Assembly: GCA_028023455.1 (NCBI GenBank)
Contig: JAQFVV010000056.1
Span: 2,168,001 to 2,232,000, forward strand
DNA length: 64,000 nt
DNA from: Epiperipatus broadwayi
Lineage: Eukaryota; Onychophora; Udeonychophora; Euonychophora; Peripatidae
Reading direction: 5' to 3'
Shown: positions 1 to 12,724 of the stretch, piece after piece
How the letters are laid out: each line of letters starts with the position of its first letter
Position numbering within the stretch: the first letter of the stretch is position 1
Translations under genes and position numbers: made by a program
Notes under the pieces: model-generated
Databases searched by the model: none
Told to the model about the DNA's origin: nothing
Seen by the model: only the letters and a program-made list of their open reading frames with translations

Positions 1-1639
1 ATAAGAGCTCTTGGGTTAATTTGGGGTTACCTCTGGAGAAGCATTTGTAGGTAGATTGATGGTCGGCAGGTTTTATACACTTCAGCAGCAAAATCTGGAA
101 TTGTTCATATTTTTGGCAGCAGCAGCAGTTCCGGGGTTCCTTATGTGATAGCTTTCGATGGTCTAGAGCAGCGGCCGGGCATTCCCGAGAGGAAAATAAC
201 TTTTTTGCCGCACTACTCTGTCATTTCAAGGTTAGCAATTTTGAAGGTTGGATGATTCATACGTGAAGCGGTTAACATGGTCAATTACTTTGGAGACGAA
301 AACTCTGCTTCAAATTTAAGTTCGCAGGCACGTAGCTAAAACTCTCAAGAAAATATTTTTGAAATCTTGATCAAAAAATATTTTTACTAGAATGTTTTCA
401 CTAGAAAATCACTAGAACCATTTTCATTAGCAAATCACCAGAATGGAGAACAAAAGAAAACCCTCCTTTTTATAGTGGACTTGAACAATAGAACTGCCCT
501 GGAGCGTTACAAAAATATATCGGACTTTGCTTACTTATCAGCTGTAATTAATCCTATCCGAATGTCTAAAGGAATTCAACAAAATTTTAATTAATTTCTA
601 TTGTTAATTTCCTTGTCAACATTCGAATTAGAAACTTGATTTAATTAAAATTACTTTTACTGATTGAAAGAAAACCTTAAGTGGACATCTGCTGTTTTCT
701 TAGATAATAATTAAAACTATTGTTCCTACCAGCCCTCATTTATTCTAATAGAAATATATGGCGTGATTTTAAATTCAAAAGAAAATTATTTTACTTTTTA
801 AATTGCAATATTTGAATCTATTTACTTAACAAATATGAATTTTATTTTAAATCAAAAATATATTACGACTGTAATATATTTTTGTAAACAGATTCAAACA
901 AAATAATTTTAACTAACAATTTATAATTTTATCATAAGTTTTAAAATACATATCACAGTGTGTGCGCAATTACGACTTATATAACCTACTTTTAAATAAA
1001 TCTAAATTATGTGAACATATACATAATTCATAACATTTTATTTATTTGGGAATGAGTTATACTTATATATATAATACGAGCGTTGTACTCGTGGTTTAAA
1101 ATTGGGCGGGATTTTCGGTATATAAGCGTATTGCAGACACTACGATAGATTGGGGTTCAAACTAAGGTATGAGGATAGGAAATAGGTGAGAAAAGGTAAA
1201 ACAAAGATCTTACTGTTTCAATAGGGAGTGAATTTTTTAAATAATCTGAAGCTCTAATTTAAAACTGAATATGAAAATAAACTAATAATAATACATATAT
1301 ATTTTTATGAATGAATTTTAAAATATATAAAATACAAATATGTATATGTTCTAAAAGATTGCTTGAAGGCTTTTTGGATTAATTATTCAACACTGTTGTA
1401 GACCAAATCATTTCATTATATTGTTTTAGTCAAGAAAGTTTTTGAAAAAAAAAAAAATCTAAATTACAAGCAAAATATAACCTAACTGAAGACTTCAAGT
1501 ATACCTTAAAAAATAAACAAATTAATTACATAAACAGTATAATAAAAAAAAAGTGTAAATAAATCTTACTATCTTATGCAAACTATTCAGATATTTCAAG
1601 TCAAACTAATATAATCTGAAAAAACACATTATGTATATA
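1..1639. other. Upstream intron sequence of EEFSEC, repeat-like
   Basis: No gene is visible. The first 480 bases are richer in GC than the rest, include a short GCA-rich stretch near 115-130, and read like the promoter-side part of a retroelement LTR on the minus strand (a TATAAAAAGG-type box reads leftwards near 465-475). The end near 1220, with the motif TACTGTTTCAA, resembles the right ends of repeat copies near 24910, 32110, 42300 and 50620. A truncated copy of that dispersed family is therefore possible but not proven. The remainder is AT-rich noise. Confidence 0.35.
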
Positions 1640-1775
1640 CACCTAAACCTCACTTAGCGATTGGCTACTTAGCGATATTTCACAATAGTGATCATCATCA
1701 ATTTATACCCACTACTTCGATTTACAATCGATTATTCATTATAACAATCAGGAATTTTTTTTTTTTTTAATTTGG

Positions 1776-1882
1776 AACATCAACAAATTAAAAAAATCCT
1801 ATAAATCTATATATGTTCAGTATTAATATAAAAAAATAAAGTTTTGAAAAGAAAAAGAAGGATTTTTAAATTTGTTGATGTT
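1776..1882. repeat. Inverted repeat inside the mariner-like element
   Basis: A 24-25 bp arm at 1776-1800 (AACATCAACAAATT...) is matched by its near-exact reverse complement at 1859-1882, separated by about 60 bp of AT-rich spacer. A transcript could form a short hairpin. It may be an old nested fold-back insertion. Confidence 0.55.
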
Positions 1883-2013
1883 ATTGGAGAACATATATTT
1901 TAACGAAAAAAGTGATTGTATATTTGTTGTGTTATAATATGTGATAAATTTAGAAAGTATAAACTTAAAATATATTTAATTAATGAATCTATAATACTAT
2001 ATACTGTACATAT

Positions 2014-2107
2014 GTGTTGAATGTCTTTAGAAAAAACTTTATTTAAATATAATGTACAGTACTTGGATTATTTAAATAAAGTTTAATTTTTCTAAAGACA
2101 TTCAACA
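2014..2107. repeat. Inverted repeat inside the mariner-like element
   Basis: The arm at 2014-2047 (starting GTGTTGAATGTCTTTAG) is repeated in reverse complement at 2070-2107 with a small indel and a 22 bp spacer. This is the second fold-back nested in the same element. Confidence 0.65.
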
Positions 2108-2529
2108 CTTATATTATAATAGTCCATTATATAAATATGGTACAGTACAACTAAAATACCATCATCACAAACTTTCAGGATTATTTTTGGAACAATTATG
2201 TAAAAATAGTTATTGATTTTGTAACTTCATTAAAAATGTCATTTATGCCCAAGTGGTTTCAAATCAAAAGAAAAACAACATTTTAAAATGCAAATGTTGA
2301 ATTAGAAAAAAAGTTTAAAAAGAAAAACCAATTGCATTTAAAATAAGTGGTAATGAATATTATTTTTAATATGTACTTTATTCCTAAGTTAGTGTAATTT
2401 TTTAGCTTTAGGAATTGACCAATTTTTTTTCATAGACCCCCATTATAAATACGTTTTCTGTATATGATATTCTTGCTTAACGATGAGTTTTGGAGAACCA
2501 ATTACTATTGCTAAGGGGGGGTAAAGGTG

Positions 2530-4095
2530 TATATATATCTACTAGCTGTACTCACTGCTTTGCTCATGTTAGTAGGATAATTTTATAAAAGAATGATTAA
2601 AATGTATTTATGTAAATAATAATACATGAGTTATGAACAGCATTAAGTGCTTTATAAATTTTATATTAATCAAACATTAAATTATTATTATGCTTTTTAA
2701 TAATTCAAAATTATTTTAAACAATATTACAAATTTTTAATAATCTTGTTGAAAATATTTGGCAAAACAAATACTCATAGATCACAAATTTATTATTCTTA
2801 GGACACACAACTTTTTTTTTCAATGAAAAGTTGTTAGAAGATATTAATTTTAGATCATTAAAAATTCCCTAGAGATCATTGCTGGGACAAACTTACAAAT
2901 TCTCTGCTCACGACATTATTTAAAATTTAAAAAGAATTAAATTACTGTAATAGCCTTTGTAATTCTCCAAAAAAGAAAAGAAAATTGTACAAGATTCATC
3001 AAGATTGGTGCACTATTTGTTAAGTTATTAAGTAATAAACAAACAAGCTTTCTAATTTATATATAATGAATTTAAATTGCATTAGAAAAATAAATTCACT
3101 TTTTTATCAAATTCAGGATGCCTTCTATCTTAAGTTGTCAACTGAATGTACAGACTTATAATATTTGACATATTTTTAAAAATTTATATTAGTATTTAAA
3201 AATGTTATGAGATATAGGTTAATAGTTTGTAAACTAGTGTCACTATGACTATATTAATGTTCAGCTTTTTTTGTCAACTGCATTCTTAAATCAATATTAT
3301 TAAATTATTTGTAGTCAGTTTCTCTTTTATAGTTAACAGATTTTGACGGCACTTAATCTATATTCTATTATGTATGATGAAAGAAATGCAATTGAAAACT
3401 TTTGTACTAGCTTATCATCCAGGATAAAGTGTATGTATCTGAAAATATTCCTGCTGATGAATGCTGGACTTTCTTACAATATGTTTTCTTGAACACTTGC
3501 TTGTTAAACCTATTGTCAGATTTGACCATTGATTGGTTATAACTTGCATTTTCTGTATATATTTTTAGAAAACAATCACCATGACTTTAGCAGGTATTAT
3601 ACAACAAATGAAACATGCACAAATTGTTTATAAAAATTTTTTCATTATGCGTCTATCACCATGTTATTTTTATTTAATGTCCTTTAATTGCCTCTAAGAT
3701 TATTGCTACGGTCCTGGATTGTTAATCAGTTGAGAATTGATCCAGAAACTTTTACCTCTGTATCTACCAATCTATTATTGCAGTAAATTTATAGCCCTTG
3801 TAGTTAATTTGTTCATTATCATATAATATTTTTCAAACATAAATATTTTATTTTTTTTGTTTGTTTTTCTATTTATTGATTCTTGAATGACATATGATAT
3901 ATTATGAACAGTGATATCTGGTAACTATAGACAATAAATATATTAAAATTATTAATAAAGCTTTTTACTATTAGAATTTAAGATTACTGTTATTAGTTTT
4001 TTTTTTTTTTGCTGTTTTAAATTTTATGTAGATATTTGTTAGCATCTTCATTTATATTTTTTAAAAAATCTTTAGGTGATTTTTTGATATTGCAG
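2530..4095 (+). other. EEFSEC: Intron stretch before the EEFSEC exon
   Basis: AT-rich sequence with no supported gene. The acceptor used for the following exon is TTGATATTGCAG ending at 4095. An alternative AG lies at about 4075 (TCTTTAG) and would add about seven residues. The pyrimidine tract near 4000-4012 is a long T run. Confidence 0.5.
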
Positions 4096-4903
4096 AATGT
4101 GGAAATTCCTTCAGTGAAAATAGTTAAGAAAGTAAAATCGATGCAAGTATTTCATCAACCAGTAGAATCTGCTATTCAAGGGAGTAGAGTTGGTATATGT
4201 GTTACACAGTTTGATCCAAAATTACTTGAAAGGGGTTTGGTGTGCACTCCTGGAGCATTGCCTACTATTTATGCAGCCATAATAAATGTAAATAAAATTT
4301 CATATTTCAAAGGCAAATGTATCAGTAAATCCAAATTTCATTTTAGCATGAGTCATGAAACAGTTATGGGTACAATACGTTTTTTTGGAAATGGTAAATC
4401 TAAAGAAGAAACTTTAGATCATTCCAAGTTTGATTTTAGTTGTGAATACATTTATCAAGATGAAATTCATAGAACTTCATCCAGTGAAGAAAAATCTAAT
4501 AATGAAATAGAGAGTGGAAAGAGAAATCAGCAATATGCTTTGATTGAATTAGAAAGACCAGTAACGTGTGTGCCTTTAGGTCTTGTTATTGGATCTAAAC
4601 TGGATACAGATATTCATTCTAATATTTGCCGCTTAGCATTTTATGGTGTGCTTCTAGAACCTTTACATGACAAAAATTATTCCCAAACAGTCTTGCCAAA
4701 TTTGAAAGTCTATAAAATGAAAAAGAAAGAAGGAGTTGTAGAAAGAATGATTGATACTTATACTTTAATTGCAAGGTCATTGTTTAAAAAAGAAACAAAT
4801 ATTCAGATGTTTGTGAATTTAAAAATAACTCTATCCACAGGAGAAAAAGGATTTGTTGAAGGAAGTTTTGGACAAAGTGGGAAAATAAAACTGAGAATAC
4901 CAG
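4096..4903 (+). CDS. EEFSEC: EEFSEC, penultimate coding exon (selenocysteine-specific elongation factor)
   Basis: EEFSEC is the GTPase that carries Sec-tRNA[Ser]Sec to UGA codons on the ribosome, working with SBP2 and the SECIS element. This exon encodes about 269 residues that follow the GTPase domain: the beta-barrel domains and the start of the eukaryote-specific C-terminal domain IV. Recognised conserved stretches are VKKVKSMQVFH, GICVTQFDPKLLERGLVC, HETVMG, PVTCVPLGLVIGS, DIH.N.CRLAF and the very strong ARSLFKKETNIQMF / FGQSGK, all near-identical in vertebrate EEFSEC as I remember it. A charged, low-conservation loop rich in S/E/N lies in the middle, as usual. The exon begins after GATATTGCAG (4095), in frame, and ends at CCAG|GTAAGAT (4904). 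The donor is in phase 1 and the frame is open throughout. Upstream exons, including the whole GTPase domain, lie outside the window. The identification is very secure. The exact acceptor is a little less so. Confidence 0.95.
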
Positions 4904-5794
4904 GTAAGATTGAAATTAATTTTTATTATTATGTAGAATAGTTATGTTTTTGGATAAATTGTTTAAGAAATAAAAGTTAAATATTACTAATTATAAATTA
5001 TTTCACTGTTCGGGATTTTATAAATATGGGGAGTTCTCATTCTTTACTTTTGTTTCCAGAAAACCCATTTGAAGATAACATGAGATATATTCCCTTAGGT
5101 ATAATGTTAACAATGTTTAATTGATATTGTGGGTAATGTCACAGCAGAATTAACTTTTGTATTTAATATAAAATATATATATTCATTGCATGAATAGTTT
5201 ATACGTTCATATTTATATATTTGAAAACATAAAGTTGAGATAAATAAGCACAAAAATTCAACTTTTATATGAAAAACTGTTAATAAAGTTATGATTTAAG
5301 AAATATAAAGTTAATTCCCACCTCCATTCTATTCACTAAATTAAGATAGAAAAAGAGAATTCAGTAATTGCTTAAAAAAGACTACCATTGTCCTTTTTCT
5401 TCCCAATTATTTTCTAGGATTTTGACTGTTTATAAGTTTAAAAAAAAATAAGCCCTTTTTTTTTTTTTAAAGTTAACGTTTAATATTTTTTTAAGGAAGT
5501 GAATAAAATTATGGATTTTTATTTTATTTTGTATTTTTATTATACGTATATAAAAGTGATTAGTTTTTTTTAACAATATTATAAATATATTCTAAAGAAA
5601 TATGTTTTTTTTTTTTTTTCAAGATTATTTTTACTGTCCTAATAATTACAAAAACAATTTGTTCAAGATACTTATAAAAATAGTTGTAGAAATGATTTAT
5701 TTTATGAAAATCTTTATAAAGAAAATTATAGGGGTTGAATTTGGAACTGCTCAAATCAAAACTCATTTCTTGTCTTATTAGACTATTTATAATG
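4904..5794 (+). other. EEFSEC: Start of the 16.3 kb EEFSEC intron
   Basis: The intron opens with GTAAGAT. No gene is visible. About 200 bp at 5600-5786 is an imperfect direct repeat of 7792-7970. The transposon at 5795-7783 sits between the two repeat copies. Confidence 0.6.
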
Positions 5795-6034
5795 GGTAAT
5801 AGTATGAAAACTGAACTCTACCGTCATATGGCGCTCTTTTTCACAAAACGCACATCAATATACCGTTTTAGCGGCTTTAACTTACGGCTGACAGTACAAG
5901 AGGTGTTTTTTGAGCCATAACAGGCCGCCTGAGGGCGATGTATTCTACGATTACCTAACGAAATACTACGCCCATTGCATTGTGACAGTATTTGTTAAGT
6001 GAGCCCTCTTGAACTCTCGCTACGGTCTGATTTG

Positions 6035-6394
6035 ATGGTGGCCGTATTTGAAGGAGACGAAACTCTGCAAAAATTCATTGTCGGAAATTTTTTTAAAAAG
6101 CGTAGTGGAATTACTATTCCATATTAAGAATTGTCATGTCGTCACACACGCTTCCCTACACTTTTCAACTGCACACAACTTGAAAAGGTTCTTTTCAGCA
6201 GAGTTTTTTCCGAATTCGTGTGCAAATGCCCGTTTATGCGTGAATCCGTGCGAGAGCTGTCAAATGTTGTCTGCAAGTTGTCCGAATTGGTTGAAGCTGA
6301 GTGGATTGCCGGCCGGCCACACAAGTGGATGCACAATATTGTGTTTTCCCAGAAAGAGAAACTCCTGCAAGCGTACCTATGTAGGTCTGTGTAA
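6035..6394 (+). pseudogene. Broken ~120-residue reading frame inside the DNA transposon
   Basis: Reading from ATG at 6035 gives a frame of about 120 residues with one in-frame TAA at 6125-6127. It then stays open to 6394. The product would be mixed and not low-complexity. It contains short stretches such as FEGDETLQKF, VCKCPFMRESVRELSNVV and AEWIAGRPHKWMHNIVFS. Base composition near 45 percent GC contrasts with the surrounding intron. I do not recognise the family. It could be one exon or a leftover of the element's transposase, or a host-gene fragment captured by it. An overlapping frame in another register (6048-6632) is longer, but its translation looks like a shadow (Phe/Cys-rich, no structure). 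Without a homologue I cannot choose with certainty. Confidence 0.4.
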
Positions 6395-6689
6395 GGGAAG
6401 TTGTTGGTTCGAAAGTTCCAAAATCCCATTACTTACAGCTTTGAGGCTTCCCGGTTTATTTTATTTGCATGTTACTTTTGGCTGCTGTTTTTTATGCCTC
6501 CGTAAATGGTTGTGTTTTTTTTTTCTTGTTTTGCTTCACAACTTATCTAAAGTTTCGTTTCTTTTTGATTCAATAAATTATTTTATGGAGAAACTTGTTT
6601 TTGTTTTTGTTGTTTACATGATTATAAAGTAGGTAGGTAATATTTGATAAGTTTCATTAACAGTAGGTAATATTTTATTATACTAAAAA

Positions 6690-7690
6690 AAAAAAAAAAA
6701 AGAAGTGTTTAAGAGTTTATTCAAAAGGCCCCACCAAAAAAAAATAAAATAATAATAAAGAACTGTGCAGTAACATAATAAAATGTTCAAAGAGAAAATT
6801 CAAAAAGAAGTCAATAATTAAAAATCAAAACAAACCTTCCCTGCCACTCCACCCTCCCCGACTTAAAAAAAAAGTGTTCTTTAAAAACGAACTGTTTATG
6901 TCTTTTTTTAAAATTAAAGGCCCAAACAATTAAAGAAGAACTTTTCACTATCATATAATATAGCTTTCTGTAGCGTAAAGATTTGAAACAAAAAAAAGAA
7001 GCCTTGTAATAAATTAACAACAAAAAAAAAAGACAACAATGCAAAATCAAAACAACCCCTCTCCCCTCCACCCTCTAAAAAACCAAGTATTGATTTATTC
7101 AAAAGTACCAAATTGTTGAAGTCTTTCAGCAAATCAAAACATCAACCAAAAAAAAAAGAAGATAAGTTAAAAGCAAACAACCAACCCCCCTCCACCATCT
7201 AAAAACAACAAAGTGTTACCGTATTTTTGTGTAAACAAACCGACAGAGCGTTAATCAATAATTTCAAAGCAAACCAACACTCCTAACACCATCTAAAAAC
7301 AAAGTGCTTGTTTCTTAAAAAAAGCGAACCAAAAAAAAATAAAAAAACTATATGAAAAAAAAAACTTTGGTTTACAGTAAGTAATATTATGTAAAGAAAC
7401 CTACGGACAGTTAGTCGTTAATTTACAAACAAACCAACACCCCTAGACCATCTAAAAACAAAGAATTTGTTTATTAAAAACAAAAAAAAAAACCCAGGTG
7501 GAATAAAAAAAAAAAATTTTGGCGGTTTACCATCGCCTATGAAAAAAAAAAAAAACAGTTGAAAAAAAAAACAAAAACTTTTACCATAATATTATGTAAT
7601 AAAAAAAAACTTTGGTGGTTTACTGTCACCGACGAAAAAATAATAAAAACCGGTTGGAAAAAAAAAAATCTTTTACCATAGTATTATGTA
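6690..7690. repeat. Degenerate A/C-rich tandem repeat inside the transposon
   Basis: A unit of roughly 120 bp recurs about five to seven times. Each unit contains a C-rich box (variants of CCAACACCCCTACCATCTAAAAACAAAGTG) followed by an A-run and a T-rich 'TTATTTACAAAC'-like segment. The copies drift, so the period is approximate. Any reading frames here are artefacts of low complexity. Confidence 0.6.
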
Positions 7691-7783
7691 AACATACAGA
7701 CGGCCCGTGAATCGGTATATTGATGTGAATTGGGTGAAAAAGAGCGCCATCAGACAGTAGGATTCAGTATTCATACTATTACC

Positions 7784-10700
7784 TTATAATGTTCTAATAA
7801 TTTTTATAAAAACAATCGTGTTTGTGAAATTTAGAAATTATGTTCAAAATATTTATGAAAATAAATGTAGAAGTGATGAATTTATAAAAAGCTTTATAAA
7901 AAAAATTATCAGGATTTGAACTTGGAAAATGTTCAAATTAGAACTATTTTTTTTATTAGATATACTGACAGAATTGTTTTCATGAACTTTATAATGAAAT
8001 TCAATGTCTCCATATTACTGGTCGACATAGAAAAGCATAAATTGGTGATTAGAAGAAATTGTTCAGATTATATTTTTGAATAATCTACTTACATAGTGAA
8101 AATTATTTATCAGTGTTATAATAAAATAAGTAAAAAATATGAATAAGTATAAAAAAAAAATCAGACATCTTGATTTATATATATTCTACTGGTTAATGCC
8201 TTTTTTTTAAGTTTATCCAATGCGCACAAAATCGAATATGAGGTTACTGTCACGCATTAAAATACGGCATCATAATAAACTCAATATTAAACTAAAATGA
8301 ATGAATTAAAACTATTTAATTGAAGTTTAAATGAGAGAGATCAAACCAAAACTGGTTATATTTATGATCTCTCCCTTATTAAACTCTATTGCCATACTAA
8401 TTGATATCTTAAGTTGGCTGCGGCACATCTTTGAAAGGATGAACTTGAACCTTGCCTTTACACGCCACTTTTGGAAAGGGAAAACCCTTTCCAGAAAGAA
8501 TATACCACTACCAATGCAACATACCAAATAAAAACAATCATAAAGAAAAGATATCAGCCTGTCAACAAACTTTTAATAACCCTGGTAAAGGATCATCCCA
8601 TAGGCTTTTGCTCAGTCAACTTCTTATCTCAGAGAAATAGTGGACTATGATATGATTTTAAAAACATATAATTTTGTTGGAGAGAAAGAGAGAAATAAGA
8701 TGAACTACTTATAACTGAATAGTTTAAAAGAATAATATTTATTTTTACCCTAATAAACTCACCACCATTTGTACACATGAATAAAACATAATTTATTAAA
8801 ATAAGCATTATGATAAAAGAAAAATTAATAAGTAAACTGATTTAATCGCTTTTAATACGGAATCCCCCCCCCCCATTTTAATCTAAATACCCTTGACTAA
8901 CGTGGTCTGAGTTTCTACCTACACACACAGGTTAAGGATTCCTTTTTCTTACAGATAAAAAATATATATAATATAATGGAACCGCGGGGTATGCCATAAG
9001 ATGACGTAAATAAGACTAAGTAGTTGGTGGATGATTTGAATACAAAGTGTCAAACAACCTACAAGTCCTTTCCTAAATCCATGATTCGACATCTCATTTG
9101 GGTGTGCCAGATATTACAGAATCAGAAATGGCATATAACAAAGGGAGTGCATCTCACTACTGTCAGACCTAGGCCTTCATGTAGGATGCTAAAGATGTCA
9201 CAACAAAATGCTTAGTTCCAAATCACATCTACTTTTAGTATTGTAGCTCATAATTTACTTTAAATATTTCAATGTAATTTAGACTAGTGCATATTCATTA
9301 CATCTCCCTTTTCAGGCCCCATTACACCACAGAATTCAAACTCGGGAGTTCTTGCAGTCAGCTCTCTTCAGGGATGAACCTACTTAATTATTGACCAAAT
9401 ATGCCTATGTATAAGCATAGATTTGAAAAATATTGATGATGATCAATCATTTAGGAAAGCAATGCATAGTGATGATCATCATCAAACCTGTAATGGTGTA
9501 ATCTATAATGATAGTGATGACGAAACCTTTAATGGTGTAAATGCATAATGGTAGTGATGATGATCAAACAGAGATCAGATTGGTTTAAACAACTCAATAC
9601 ATTTATTAATAATCTATAACATATAATAATAAATATTTACAAAAAAAAATATTAAGTTAACAAGAATGGTCTGCTATCATTTTGATGGCTTAACACAATA
9701 AATCTCCCTGATCCAGATTTCATGATAGAAGACTGTCCTCAATCAATCTTTATTTACACTAGCGAAAACGAAATAATTCAAAGTACAGTATATATAAAAT
9801 GAAATTAGATAATTCACTAAATATATATATAAAACAAAAGGGAAAAGCAAAATGAGAGTTCAGTAATTCTAAATCTACCCCATTAATATAATATAATTAT
9901 TACAATGATATTTATAGGTTCAGGTAAATATATTTATAATTATTTTTGTTTTTAAAAAAATTAAGTCCCACTCCCATCTATATGTGTTTGTAAGTCATAT
10001 TAAAATTAGTGAAAGATAAGAAAAAGACCATTTACTCAAGTTGATTAATTGTGCACTCAGAAATAAAACAATTACAAGTAGATGTTAATAAAAACGTATT
10101 AGTAAGTAATATAATTTTGTTTGTTCTAAAGTCTGCACTTAATGTTGATTTTATAAAAATCTTACTTGAGGTTGGTTTGATGAATCAGTGTTGGATTTCC
10201 AGAGGGATTTGCAAATTTACTTTTATTAATAATTCTACATATTTATTGATTATGATCTCTTTCCCCCTTTATATATCAACATATCGATATATATCAAATA
10301 ACTGCTCCCACTTTTAAAATGCGCGTGACCGAATTTGAAGATGAAACTTCAATACACAAAGGAAAAAAAAAAAATCACAATACATGAAATTTCAAATAGA
10401 AATAATAAAAACAAAAAAAATAAAAATCATGTGAATTAAAAAATATATATCTATCCTGAAGAAAGCAAGCATTTATTTGTCCACAGTTAAGAGTTTATAA
10501 ACTTGAATGCCAATCTCCATGCATAATGTTCTTGTTCACCAACTCTGTTGATATTTATATATTTCATATTACTTGGTTAAAAGCAAACACATACCGATTA
10601 TCTTTTCTGAACATATAGCATAAATCCATTGAAGATTGATATTCACCAGCGCTTTGTAAAATATTAGACATTTTGATGGATAATTTTATAATGTCATCGA

Positions 10701-11531
10701 AGCTGATCTTAGGCACCCACAGTATTGGCTTACCCCAAACACATTGTAATATCTACTTTACCAATGACTATTATTTATATTGTGGCTTTAATATATATAA
10801 GAAAATGACTTAAAGAAACTATCAATTTCTAGTTGTTTCATGTTTCTTTTTCCTTATTTCCATAACAACGAATTCAAGCTTGTAGCACAAATTAAATCAT
10901 TAGTTCATTCCTGCTAATTATGTATTGAAGTTTGTCACTTTAACAGCTAAGATTAAATTTCCACTTTTCTTCTATCCAAATGATAAAGATTTTGTATTAA
11001 TTTTAAAATATAGACATTAAGTTTTAAATTTCATATCCTTACTGTTTTTAAATGCCAAACAGTTTTTTTTAAAAAAATAAATAAAAGGACTTTCTTTATG
11101 TTCTGATGGTTTTGTTGTTACACAGACAAGTGCGAGATTGTTTTCTCGTGCTAGCTAGAATCTATTGTTACAAACTAATAAAAAAAAAAACATTGTTATT
11201 ATTTTTTTTATTTAGTCTTCATTATTCAAAGTCAATCACCTAGCAACTATTTTGACCTCGTATATTTTGATCTTTGAACATATCTGTCTTATCAGTCAAT
11301 TAATTCTTGTTGTTAATGATATTAAGTGAAGAAAAGAAAAAAATAATTTCTCAAAATAGTTAAAAATATTAGTTTATATGTATGTTTCATGTATATAAAC
11401 AAGTATGTAAGATAAATTATTTGCCTGAATTTAAACATTGAGAAAAACTGGGATAGGTGTGATGGTTGGTTGTAAGTTATCTCTTACAACAAGAATATAT
11501 GTTAATTCTAATATTTTCACGTTTAAAGATT
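7784..11531 (+). other. EEFSEC: EEFSEC intron, no gene seen
   Basis: AT-rich intronic sequence. It holds a C-run near 8868-8876, two tiny hairpins (near 8332-8375, and at 8472-8492, GGAAAGGGAAAACCCTTTCC) and an imperfect GATGAT-type repeat at 9425-9555. 8990-9300 is less AT-rich than its surroundings, but I recognise nothing in it. Confidence 0.5.
9425..9555. repeat. Imperfect ~55 bp tandem repeat
   Basis: Two to three diverged copies of a unit containing TAGTGATGATGATCA, AAACCTGTAATGGTGTAA and AATGCATAATG lie head to tail. It looks like an old minisatellite. Confidence 0.5.
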
Positions 11532-11650
11532 ACTTCATATTATTATTTTCAGGATTTCCGTGGAGTAAAAATAGCTAAATAGGATACTGAAACGTCCTAT
11601 TTAGCTATTTTATTATGCAAAATATCCTGAAAATAATAATAATATGAAGT
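11532..11650. repeat. 119 bp fold-back element
   Basis: The outer arm ACTTCATATTATTATTTTCA (11532-) pairs with its reverse complement ending at 11650. An inner arm, AAAATAGCTAAATAGGA (11567-11583), pairs perfectly with 11595-11611. The whole sequence can fold into one hairpin with small interior bulges. It is probably a short MITE or a snap-back replication product. Confidence 0.75.
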
Positions 11651-12724
11651 CATATGAATATATCTATATCCTTCCCACCTCTTTGTTAAATATTTTATTG
11701 AACCCGGTACAATATATAAAAAACATTACATATCTTTCAAAATCTACAGCAGGAAAGTTGCTTATTTATATCTTTATTATTTATTGAAATATGTTGTTAT
11801 AAATAACATATAAAAATCAGATATTTTGAATCACATAAAGCTTAAAATGTATAAAAAAAATGTGCCAAATATAATAACAAACATTTTAAATTCAAAAGTT
11901 AACAGGTAAGAGAGAGATTATATATCTTTTAAAATCTTCAACATAAAAGAGAAGCTGTTTATTTATTTATTTAAATATGTTAGTACAAAAAAAAACTAAA
12001 GATTTTATTATAAAATATAAAATCTGTGAAAAAAGTCACAAGTTCTAGTAAATCATGTATTTTTATTGAAATACTTTTTTTTTTTTTTTTATAAAAATAA
12101 AACTTAAATATTTATTATATAATTTATAATTGTGATGAATAAAAAAAAAAGATTTAAGTTGGATAGTAACTACATTCATGTGTCTTCTCTTTCTAAGTAG
12201 AGAGAAAAATGCAATTGTTATGCCAAATAGGGTCCAGGGAAAATCCAGTTTCTCATTGATTATAGCTGTCATGTATAGACATTTTCACAAACTGTCTGCA
12301 TTTTTATTCAAATTTTATGCCATAATAACACATTGGAAACAATGAGACAGGTGTTACTATGATCTAACCTTGTGGTGCTTTTAATTAAAAGGTTAATGAA
12401 TAAGGTGGAAGGTGGGAATAAATCTGAATTCACTATTTGTTAATATTTTTTTTTATCTTCATTTAATGGGTTTGTGATTCAGTTTTTTGTTTTTCAGTCC
12501 TTTAAAACTGGATAAGTTTTATCTCAGTAGGCAGTATTTAAAATTTGTTATTAATTTTAAAAGAATACTAAACATTATTTGAAAATAAAAAAAAAAGCAT
12601 ATGAAGGATGTTTTTTTATTTAAATTTCCATTACATTTTATAAACAGATTGACTTTTATTTCAAAATTTTAAATATAACTACTTGATTTTAGATAATTAT
12701 CTACTACTTTTAAAACCTTATAAG

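Larger units (their letters stand above)
1640..2529. mobile_element. Mariner/Tigger-like non-autonomous DNA element
   Basis: The ends are inverted relatives. The left end starts CACCTAAACCTCACTTAGCG. The reverse complement of the right end starts CACCTTTACCCCCCCTTAGC. Both are bounded by TA, as expected of Tc1/mariner-superfamily insertions, and the 'CCTC..TTAGCGA' start resembles Tigger/pogo ends as I know them. No transposase frame exists inside the 890 bp. The interior carries two further inverted repeats, listed separately. The flanks are TATA-rich, so the 2 bp target duplication is weak evidence by itself. Confidence 0.5.
5795..7783. mobile_element. DNA transposon with ~80 bp TIRs and perfect 8 bp target duplication
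   Basis: The left end starts GGTAATAGTATGAA and the right end is ...TTCATACTATTACC. The terminal inverted repeats are imperfect and extend for about 80 bp, sharing TGGCGCTCTTTTTCAC and ACATCAATATACCG. The element is flanked on both sides by TTATAATG (5787-5794 and 7784-7791), an exact 8 bp duplication. An 8 bp duplication fits hAT and P-type transposons. The long TIRs do not clearly favour either, so I leave the superfamily open. The 1,989 bp element carries one short broken reading frame at 6035-6394 and a degenerate A/C-rich tandem region (6690-7690). The left half is much richer in GC than the surrounding intron. Confidence 0.85.

Noticed and set aside
5058-5099. Possible extra EEFSEC exon after TTTGTTTCCAG
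   Set aside because: No similarity to the EEFSEC product, and the flanking exons already join in phase.
6048-6632. 194-codon + strand frame
   Set aside because: Phe/Cys/Leu-rich, no motif, and it overlaps another frame that looks more protein-like. Likely a shadow in a GC-richer transposon segment.
8327-8531. Overlapping 66-codon frames on both strands
   Set aside because: Short, unrelated to any family I know, and expected by chance.
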